DNA of 64,000 bases from Pontibacillus chungwhensis (GTDB lineage Bacteria > Bacillota > Bacilli > Bacillales > BH030062). The translations under genes and the position numbers were made by a program. This document shows positions 57,907 through 64,000 of this stretch, piece by piece; the stretch's first letter is position 1, and every line of letters starts with the position of its first letter. Location of the stretch: NCBI RefSeq assembly GCF_030166655.1, contig NZ_CP126446.1:1550001-1614000 (forward strand). Reading direction: 5' to 3'. Below the pieces are notes generated by a model that had not been told where the DNA came from, did not search any database, and saw only the letters and a program-made list of their open reading frames with translations.

Positions 57907-58884
57907 TTAAATCTTTGCGACAATCTTACCTGTTACATGACGTTCAGATAGGTCTACTAATGCTTGTGGAACCTCTTTAAGAGAAACCACTTTCTCAAGT
58001 AACGTTGAAATGGATCCTTCTTCAATCAGTTGGAACATTTCTTGCCCCATTAAAGCAAGATCTTGTTGTTCCTCCACATTATCTACCAGATGAGCACCAC
58101 CTAAGGCAATTTGATGGAAGGAAAATGATTTTGTGAAATCTAATGCACTTGAGATATCAGGAGGACCTGCAATAAAGGCTATTTGTCCGTTAAATTGAAT
58201 CGTATCAAGCGATTTTGTTGCGTTCTCTCGGCCAACGGTGTCGAGTACAGCGTGGACTCCCTTGCCATTTGTGATTTCTAACGTTTTTTCAACGAAATCG
58301 TCTTGTTTATAATCGATCGCATAATCTGCTCCAAGTGATTTTACAAGCGCATGGTTAGAAGCAGAAGCTGTAGTGATGACGGTGAGACCAGCTTGTTTCG
58401 CAAGTTGGATGGCAAATCCGCCTACACCACCTGCACCAGCATGGATTAAAATCGTCTGACCTGGTTGGATGTGCATTTTACGGAACAGGGCTTGATACGC
58501 TGTGTAACCTGCACATGGGACAGCTGCTCCGTTTTCAAACGAAATAGTTTCCGGAAGAATAGAAACCGTGTGTGCAGGTGTCACCGTATACTCCGCAAAC
58601 GTACCTTTTTTCGACATGTTGCCGTGATAGACGACCCGATCTCCCTTTTGTACCGTTGTGACACCTTCACCGACTTCTTCTACAATCCCAGCTGCATCCA
58701 CACCAAGAACATGAGGATACTCCCAAGCAGGAAGGCCATTTGTGGCCGTTTTATAATCAACTGGGTTTAGGCCAGCCGCTTTATTTCGAACAAGGATTTC
58801 CCCTTTTTGAGGAACAGGCGTATCGATCTCGCCTACTTTCATATCTTGCCATTGATTTTTACCTTCTAACAGCAATGCTTTCAT
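57907..58884 (-). CDS. MDR-superfamily NADPH-dependent oxidoreductase (quinone-oxidoreductase-like)
   Basis: 325 residues. N-terminal GroES-like domain (AAGLNPVDYKTATNGLP, HVLGVDAAGIVEEVG) and a Rossmann domain with HAGAGGVGGFAIQLAKQAG. The zinc ligands of alcohol dehydrogenases are absent, so it is a zinc-free MDR enzyme reducing quinones or enones, using NADPH. AGGAGGTCCTACTT precedes the ATG. Monocistronic and convergent with the SDR gene. Substrate unknown. Confidence 0.88.
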   Translation of the reverse strand: MKALLLEGKNQWQDMKVGEIDTPVPQKGEILVRNKAAGLNPVDYKTATNGLPAWEYPHVLGVDAAGIVEEVGEGVTTVQKGDRVVYHGNMSKKGTFAEYTVTPAHTVSILPETISFENGAAVPCAGYTAYQALFRKMHIQPGQTILIHAGAGGVGGFAIQLAKQAGLTVITTASASNHALVKSLGADYAIDYKQDDFVEKTLEITNGKGVHAVLDTVGRENATKSLDTIQFNGQIAFIAGPPDISSALDFTKSFSFHQIALGGAHLVDNVEEQQDLALMGQEMFQLIEEGSISTLLEKVVSLKEVPQALVDLSERHVTGKIVAKI

Positions 58885-59036
58885 AAGTAGGACCTCCTAT
58901 AAAAATCGTAATCAGTTCTATTTTGTCATGAAAACGAAGGTTTTAACAGTACGCACTTTTTAGTGCCTAAGGTACTTTGAAGTAATAGTGTGGGCATCCT
59001 TATTGAGGATGTTCCCTAACCCTTAGAACACATAAG

Positions 59037-59067
59037 AAAAGAGCTAACCCTGGGGGATAGCTCTTTT
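59037..59067 (-). terminator. Terminator of the YeeE/YedE gene
   Basis: On the minus strand AAAAGAGCTA...TAGCTCTTTT, immediately after the stop codon at 59071. Confidence 0.8.
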
Positions 59068-59070
59068 AAA

Positions 59071-60312
59071 TTAACACATAGAATCATTAGGATCAGGGTT
59101 CTTTAATCCGAACAGTGGACGGATAAAGAGAGCTAAGAATGTACCAGCAAGGGCCATAATCATCCAAACCCAGCCGTGCAGGCTCATTGAAGCAATGCCG
59201 CCAAAGTAAGCGCCGATATTACATCCAAATGCAAGGCGGGCACCGTACCCCATCATAATGCCACCAACGATGGAAGCGAAGAAAATGCCAGGTTTAAATC
59301 GCTGTGGTTTAAAGGAACCTTGAGCGGCAGCAGCGATAAAGGCACCTAGAATAATACCGAAGTTCATAACGCTAGTTGAATCAAGAAAGACACTGCTTGT
59401 TAATTGATCTGTACTCCCAGCCCAGTATCCCCAGCTGCTTACGTTGACACCGAGAGCCATAAGAACTTTAGAACCCCATAGGGCAAAGGCAGATGTAATG
59501 CCCCAAGGATTACCACGTACAGTAAGCGTAAGTGCGTTTAAAATTGCTAGCACAACAGCTGCAAAAAGTAGAGGCCAAGAACCACGCACAAGCTTCTTCC
59601 ACCCTTTAACTGTAGGAAGTGGTTTCATTTGCGGGGGATTTTTCTTGCGAGCGTATCGTACGGTTAGACCATAAATTCCTGCAAATAGTATGATTTGGAA
59701 CAACCAGCCTCCAAAGTAGCCGAATCCAGTTGACTCTGCCAGGGATATAGCGCCTAAAGAAGGCATCGTTTCACTTGTCCACCAAGGAAGGTGATAAGCA
59801 CCAAGTGCTGATCCTGCAATAAATCCAATTAACGTTATAAATAGAGAAGCTTTCCCTCCTCCAACGTTATAAAGCGTACCAGAGGCACAACCGTTACCAA
59901 GTTGCATCCCAATTCCAAACAAGAAAGAACCAAAAATAACGCTTATTCCAACGGGGGAAACATATCCGCTCGGCGTCACACCTGTAAAGCTAAATCCTGT
60001 CGCCAAAATAATGGCAAACAAAGTAGTTGCAACAGCAAGCATCACCATATGAGCTTGTAATCCTTGCACGTTTCCTACGGAAGTTAAACGTCTGAATGCT
60101 GAAGTGAATCCAAACCGGGCATGGAGAAGCGTTAACCCTAGCGCCATCCCAATAATATAAAGAACACCTTGTGTCCATCCCGCAATCGAGACGGATGTTA
60201 TAAATAGAATAATAGAAACTAGAATCCCTAACGTCACAAGCGGTTTTTGTACCGGGTTAAGTGTGGATGTGACGGTTGTAAAGGGGCGATTTTTAACAGT
60301 TGCTGTTTCCAT
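59071..60312 (-). CDS. YeeE/YedE family membrane transporter (thiosulfate importer-like)
   Basis: 413 residues, about nine to ten membrane segments in two halves, each with a Cys motif: GNGCASGTLYNVGGG and AFGCNIGAYFGGIAS. These conserved Cys are thought to hand thiosulfate through the channel in TsuA. ATG 60312 has GGTGGTG about 9 nt upstream; the long in-frame extension to 60480 is AT-rich non-coding DNA. No TusA- or rhodanese-like partner is beside it, so a different sulfur compound or use is possible. Promoter at 60366-60394. Confidence 0.88.
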   Translation of the reverse strand: METATVKNRPFTTVTSTLNPVQKPLVTLGILVSIILFITSVSIAGWTQGVLYIIGMALGLTLLHARFGFTSAFRRLTSVGNVQGLQAHMVMLAVATTLFAIILATGFSFTGVTPSGYVSPVGISVIFGSFLFGIGMQLGNGCASGTLYNVGGGKASLFITLIGFIAGSALGAYHLPWWTSETMPSLGAISLAESTGFGYFGGWLFQIILFAGIYGLTVRYARKKNPPQMKPLPTVKGWKKLVRGSWPLLFAAVVLAILNALTLTVRGNPWGITSAFALWGSKVLMALGVNVSSWGYWAGSTDQLTSSVFLDSTSVMNFGIILGAFIAAAAQGSFKPQRFKPGIFFASIVGGIMMGYGARLAFGCNIGAYFGGIASMSLHGWVWMIMALAGTFLALFIRPLFGLKNPDPNDSMC

Positions 60313-60365
60313 CTTTATTACACCACCAATTCTTATCAATTTACTGTGAATTAAATCCTTTACGT

Positions 60366-60394
60366 ATAATAATATGAATTGATTGATTTGTAAA
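60366..60394 (-). promoter_or_regulatory. Promoter of the YeeE/YedE gene
   Basis: On the minus strand TTTACA (60394-60389), 17 bp, TATTAT (60371-60366), about 55 bp before the start codon. Confidence 0.6.
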
Positions 60395-60561
60395 TTAAAA
60401 AACTTGGCTCTTAAAAAAAGTATGTGAGGAAGGGCATAAAACGAATGTTTCAAAAGGACATTTTCATCACAGTAGAGCAAATTAACACTTTATACGCATT
60501 GAAAATGAGAGGTTTCTTTCTTATAAAAACGGAAACATAACAAGAAAGGAGTGTGGAAGTT

Positions 60562-60957
60562 ATGAAAACATTTACAGTAAGAACAACAGAGCACGATCAA
60601 ATGATTGATATTACTTCAGAAGTAGAAGATTGGATCAAGACTGAAGGGGTTGAGGAAGGTGTCGTAGTTATTACATCTATGCATACTACTGCTGGAATCA
60701 CGGTAAATGAGAACGCAGATCCTGATGTGAAAACGGATTTTTTGCGGCGGTTAGATGAAGTATTCCCATGGAATCATCCAAAGGATCTTCATGGTGAAGG
60801 CAATACAGCTTCTCATTTGAAAACGAGTACGGTCGGCTCGTCTGAAATGGTCATCATTTCTGAAGGTAAGCTTGTGCTTGGAACGTGGCAAGGCATATAT
60901 TTCTGTGAATTCGATGGACCTAGAGAGAGAAAGTACGCAGCTACATTAATGCGATAA
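60562..60957 (+). CDS. YjbQ family protein (UPF0047)
   Basis: 131 residues, whole fold of the YjbQ/UPF0047 family: [36 protein letters not shown] and [15 protein letters not shown] are diagnostic, with the conserved His and Glu residues. Some members have weak thiamine-phosphate synthase activity, but the main role is unknown. ATG 60562 has AGAAAGGAG 10 nt upstream; GTG 60553 is too near. Divergent from the YeeE gene; no thiamine gene nearby. Confidence 0.9.
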   Translation: MKTFTVRTTEHDQMIDITSEVEDWIKTEGVEEGVVVITSMHTTAGITVNENADPDVKTDFLRRLDEVFPWNHPKDLHGEGNTASHLKTSTVGSSEMVIISEGKLVLGTWQGIYFCEFDGPRERKYAATLMR

Positions 60958-61069
60958 GCGACTTGGTGGATGAAGTTATTTTTTTCTTACCTTCTATAAG
61001 TCTAAGTTTACGTTTTACTCCCCTTCATTAGGGAACTGTGTGAATAACACAATGCAAGGGGGACTAAAT

Positions 61070-62740
61070 GTGAAAGGCATGTTCAAAGTAGGGGTATGTT
61101 TTATGTTTTTATCTGTACTCATTCTCTTTCCTTTCAAAAGAAGCGTCCTGAGTGCAGTGGATTTTCCGGATTTATCAGAAGAGACGCGTGGATATAATGA
61201 AATTCAATACTTAGCGGACCAAGGGATTATTCATGGATATGAAGATGGTGAATTTAAATCATCTCAGGACGTCACACGACTTCAAGTAACGATGATGTTA
61301 GTTCGTGCTTTAGAGCTTTCTATGGATAATCGACCTGATCCAGGTTTGAAAGATGTAAACCCCGAAGACCGGGGGTATCGTTATATTGCTACAGCAGTAG
61401 ACGAAGGGGTCTTTCAAGGGACTCCGGATGGTTATTTTGAAGGGAGGAGGGACATTACTCGAGGAGAAATGGCTATTGTCTTAGCAAAAGCATTTAACTT
61501 AGAGATGGGATCTAATACAGTTGATTTACGAGATGTAGCAGAAGAAGAAACATACATAAGGATAGTCGTTTCTAATCGAATTGCTATTGGGTATCCCGAT
61601 CAGAAATATCATCAAGATGAATCAACAAACCGTCAAAATTTCTCCGTTATGCTAGCTCGAGCGATAGATCCGAAATACATTGAACCAGCTTTTGGTGGAT
61701 CTTGGTTAACTCACGCTTCAAACGGTAAGGTTCATCACTGCTTTGCAACGATGGACCAAGGGATTACGTTAGAAAAGATTGTTGAACGTGAAGGAGAGCC
61801 GGTGCGTAAAGAACGCATAGGAGAACGGATAGAAGCTGAATATGGCAAGTGTATATACGTATTTGAACAAGAAAAGCCTCGATTGATGAGAGAATTGAAC
61901 TATGAACCCATGAATGAAGAGATCACGCCCACTTATGTTCATCAAAGAATCCCATCACCTGATCAGACTCAAATGAACGATGGGAAGTATGAAGAGATAT
62001 ATACGTACGATGAATATACAGTAACACTCCAGTACACTTCTAAAACCGGTATTATGGAGAGGCTGCGTATTCAGCCAAATGAGTTGAAAAATGGAACATG
62101 GTTTCTCGAGTCGAAGTATTTTAATAATCTAGATCGGGCTGATGGGACACCAACCATCACAAACCCAGAGAATCAACTGGTGCTCGTGAACAAATCAAAC
62201 GTGTTACCGGCTGATTATACACCTGATTTAACAAGGCCCGACGTTCCATTTGTATTTGGTGATCAGGATTTGAATAAAAGTTATATGCGACCTGAAGCGG
62301 CAGAGCAGTTAGAAAGAATGTTTCAAGCCGCGGAAGGAGAGGGATACAGTATTTTAGCCGTCTCGGGATACAGGTCCTTTGATCGTCAAGATTTTCTTTT
62401 TCAAGCAGAAGTAGAAGAGTCCGGAAGAGAGGCTGCAGCGAAAGTGGTGGCCCCGCCAGGCACAAGTGAACATCAAACAGGATTGACGATGGATGTGACC
62501 TCACCGGCTGTAAACTATGGTTTAGTCCAACGCTTCGGTCAGACAGAAGCGGGGGAATGGTTACAAGCCCATGCTTATGAATATGGTTTTATCCTTCGGT
62601 ATCCAAAAGGCAAAGAATCTATTACGGGTTACCAGTATGAGCCGTGGCATTTTAGGTATATAGGAAAAGAATATGCGACCCTTATTCACGAAAATGATCT
62701 AACGTTAGAAGAGTTCTTTACAAAGATGGATGAAATGTAA
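61070..62740 (+). CDS. SLH-domain D-alanyl-D-alanine carboxypeptidase (VanY/M15B)
   Basis: 556 residues: signal peptide (about 1-28), three S-layer homology repeats (about 31-195, each with GY.DG.F or similar and DITRGEMAIVLAKAF), a beta-rich middle region (about 205-370) of unknown type, and a C-terminal VanY domain (about 395-545) with SGYRSFDRQ, SEHQTGLTMDV and EPWHFRY providing Zn ligands and the catalytic Glu. It would be bound to the wall by SLH and trim D-Ala from peptides. GTG 61070 has AAGGGGG 7 nt upstream. Strong terminator follows. Confidence 0.9.
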   Translation: MKGMFKVGVCFMFLSVLILFPFKRSVLSAVDFPDLSEETRGYNEIQYLADQGIIHGYEDGEFKSSQDVTRLQVTMMLVRALELSMDNRPDPGLKDVNPEDRGYRYIATAVDEGVFQGTPDGYFEGRRDITRGEMAIVLAKAFNLEMGSNTVDLRDVAEEETYIRIVVSNRIAIGYPDQKYHQDESTNRQNFSVMLARAIDPKYIEPAFGGSWLTHASNGKVHHCFATMDQGITLEKIVEREGEPVRKERIGERIEAEYGKCIYVFEQEKPRLMRELNYEPMNEEITPTYVHQRIPSPDQTQMNDGKYEEIYTYDEYTVTLQYTSKTGIMERLRIQPNELKNGTWFLESKYFNNLDRADGTPTITNPENQLVLVNKSNVLPADYTPDLTRPDVPFVFGDQDLNKSYMRPEAAEQLERMFQAAEGEGYSILAVSGYRSFDRQDFLFQAEVEESGREAAAKVVAPPGTSEHQTGLTMDVTSPAVNYGLVQRFGQTEAGEWLQAHAYEYGFILRYPKGKESITGYQYEPWHFRYIGKEYATLIHENDLTLEEFFTKMDEM

Positions 62741-62741
62741 T

Positions 62742-62779
62742 AAAAAGCTACGCGCCTCTAAAAAGACGCGTAGCTTTTT
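62742..62779 (+). terminator. Terminator after the SLH-VanY gene
   Basis: AAAAAGCTACGCG/CGCGTAGCTTTTT perfect stem with T run. Confidence 0.92.
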
Positions 62780-62850
62780 CTCTTGCGTTTCTTCTATCGA
62801 TGCTGTACGCTTCTTCAAGAAAAACGATTGATCGTAAAGGAGTCTGGCCT

Positions 62851-63522
62851 ATGACATGTAAAGCAGTAATCTTTGATTTGGACGGTGTAATAGTCGATAC
62901 CGTTCCACTCTATTATAAAGCAACGTTACCGGTTATAAATGAGCTTGGTGTTCCATTCACAGAAGCCGATAACCTTGCCTATCAGGGAAGACCGCGTATG
63001 GAATTAATCGACATGATTGTAAAACGTTCTGGTAAGGTTTTCACGGAGGAAGAGAAGATCGAGCTAGGGGAGTGGAAAAACCGTAATTATCAAGAGTTGA
63101 TCGCTCAACTAACTGAAGAAGATGCGATGCCTGGCATTTACAGATTTATTCAAGAGTTATCACAAGCGGGGATTCCAATGGCTCTAGCCTCTGCTAGCTC
63201 CAATGCTCAGTTTGTATTGAAACAGTTAGGACTCACTACGTTTTTTGACGTCATTATGGATCCAAAGTCATTAAAGAAAGGAAAACCAGATCCTGAAATC
63301 TTCGAAACAGCCGCAGACCGCCTAGGCGTACCCTATGAGAATTGCGTGGCGATTGAAGACGGAGAAGCAGGTTTAGAAGCCATTCGATCCACTCCTATGT
63401 TCTCAATTGGAGTAGGAACAGCTCCTTACTTAGACCAAGCAGATTGGACCATCCCAACAACCGCATCTTTAACATTAGAGAATGTCAACTCACAATTTAA
63501 TAGAAGAGAATCGAAAAAATAA
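62851..63522 (+). CDS. HAD family phosphatase, beta-phosphoglucomutase-like
   Basis: 223 residues. Nucleophile motif FDLDGVIVDT, motif II in ALASASSN, Lys in KKGKPDPEIF and acidic motif IEDGEAGLEA, which are the four HAD motifs in order; a helical C1 cap sits between motifs I and II. Most like the PGMB/phosphatase subfamily. It could be a sugar-phosphate phosphatase. ATG 62851 has AAAGGAG upstream; an upstream in-frame start at 62800 lacks it. Single gene followed by a repeat element. Confidence 0.88.
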   Translation: MTCKAVIFDLDGVIVDTVPLYYKATLPVINELGVPFTEADNLAYQGRPRMELIDMIVKRSGKVFTEEEKIELGEWKNRNYQELIAQLTEEDAMPGIYRFIQELSQAGIPMALASASSNAQFVLKQLGLTTFFDVIMDPKSLKKGKPDPEIFETAADRLGVPYENCVAIEDGEAGLEAIRSTPMFSIGVGTAPYLDQADWTIPTTASLTLENVNSQFNRRESKK

Positions 63523-63575
63523 TAGAATGGCTCTATTAAGGAGGGGTGTTGATTCACAACTCTTGTTCTAGCTGC

Positions 63576-63751
63576 GGGTCGTTTCTACTGTTTTTGATAA
63601 GGGAGGGCTGGGGAATCGGGAGACTCCTGCAGGAGAAAGAGGTCGACGAGACCCCGGACGGAACGGAGTGAGGGAGGAGGCTCGACAGCTCGCCTGCGGA
63701 AAGCGAGTCGTTCCCCAGACCTCCCTAGCTCTCATTAACCGTAAACGGCCC
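63576..63751 (+). repeat. GC-rich palindromic dispersed repeat, copy 8 (type B)
   Basis: Outer arms GGGTCGTTT (63576-63584) and AAACGGCCC (63743-63751) with one G-T type pair; inner arms AGGGAGGGCTGGGGAA (63600-63615) and TTCCCCAGACCTCCCT (63711-63726) with one mismatch. Core GGGAGACTCCTGCAGG, GTCGACGAGACCCC, GGAGGAGGCTCGACAGCTCG, GGAAAGCGAGTCG. It fills the gene-free 63523-63790 interval. Confidence 0.88.
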
Positions 63752-63790
63752 TATCCACATTAACGCTCAGATCAAGTGGACGGAACTTCC

Positions 63791-64000
63791 TTACACAAAA
63801 GAGGCGATTGCTTTGTCCAATACTTTCTTTAACTCATTAAAATGAGGTTTAATAATATAATCAATCGCTCCGATATGAAGAGCTTCTTGAATATGAAAGT
63901 GCTGACCGATCGAGGAGCACATAACGATTTTACTGTCTGAATTGATTTCTATCATCTTACGTAAGCAGCTCATACCACAATAATACGGAATAATAATATC
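63791..64000 (-). CDS. CheY-like response regulator receiver, C-terminal part (5'-truncated by window end)
   Basis: Reading on the minus strand from base 64000 gives 69 residues ending at 63791: DIIIPYYCGMSCLRKM is the region of the phospho-acceptor Asp and following loop, then IVMCSS (conserved Ser), HIGAIDYIIKP (conserved Lys-Pro). It closely follows the layout of a single-domain CheY protein, with nothing after the receiver fold. The true start lies past the window. Partner kinase unknown. Confidence 0.8.
   Translation of the reverse strand, partial: DIIIPYYCGMSCLRKMIEINSDSKIVMCSSIGQHFHIQEALHIGAIDYIIKPHFNELKKVLDKAIASFV

Overview
The window looks like chromosomal DNA from an aerobic, endospore-forming, moderately halophilic member of the Bacillaceae, most like Halobacillus or a close relative (inference from protein flavour, not a search). 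Spore formation is supported by an alpha/beta-type small acid-soluble spore protein (31007-31267) and an intracellular subtilisin (29947-30861). Strong AGGAGG-type ribosome sites, frequent GTG/TTG starts and many intrinsic terminators fit Firmicutes. No rRNA, tRNA, insertion sequence, prophage or CRISPR array was seen. The window opens inside a nucleosidase gene and closes inside a CheY-like receiver gene.

Layout. 1-8.9 kb: nucleosidase end, a TetR/MFS pair with a shared palindromic operator, a LysM-hydrolase, an M14 carboxypeptidase, a phosphatase-Nudix pair, a DUF2975/YozG-type pair divergent from a four-gene small-membrane-protein operon, and a CoA-type Nudix hydrolase. 8.9-9.6 kb: an intergenic array of about 25 TGAG-type boxes spaced 20/21/30 bp. 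9.6-14.6 kb: YcgT-type ferredoxin-NADP reductase divergent from a hydroxamate-siderophore ABC operon (fhuC-D-B-G type), with a single near-perfect Fur box between two strong promoters. 14.7-24.6 kb: class C beta-lactamase-like hydrolase, cupin, DUF1002 protein, YkuK, a YwrD-type gamma-glutamyltransferase, a split chromate transporter, DsbA-like protein, Hsp20, RpiA, YtzI. 24.8-37.9 kb: DapF, small unknowns, a 646-residue aconitase, the intracellular protease, SASP, HD-GYP protein, two metabolic enzymes, a YtrA/YtrB-type GntR-ABC operon, an alkyltransferase-like DNA-repair protein, TVP38 and PAP2 membrane proteins. 38.9-49.1 kb: AAC(3)-type acetyltransferase, two alpha/beta hydrolases, an AraC-type response regulator with Glu in the phospho-acceptor position, then hutU-hutI-hutG (no hutH or hutP) and a YjiH-type transporter flanked by repeats. 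49.2-64 kb: YpcP exonuclease, 1-Cys peroxiredoxin, LysR/methyltransferase pair, TRIC channel, Ddl, SDR and MDR oxidoreductases, YeeE/YedE thiosulfate-type importer, YjbQ, an SLH-VanY peptidase, a HAD phosphatase.

The most unusual content is non-coding. (1) The helically phased TGAGCC array at 9009-9551 with a 195-bp nine-unit internal duplication. (2) A family of GC-rich, about 125-180 bp imperfect palindromes (268-444, 482-568, 18064-18238, 20690-20861, 20907-21084, 55333-55405, 55471-55643, 63576-63751) whose core is conserved while nested arm sequences differ from copy to copy and yet stay complementary, which is covariation expected of a selected structure. (3) A second family of inverted repeats built on GTGTCTGACAC (24676, 26541, 33893, 47583, 49069), two near-identical copies of which bracket the AT-rich transporter gene next to the hut operon. 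Function of all three is unknown to me.
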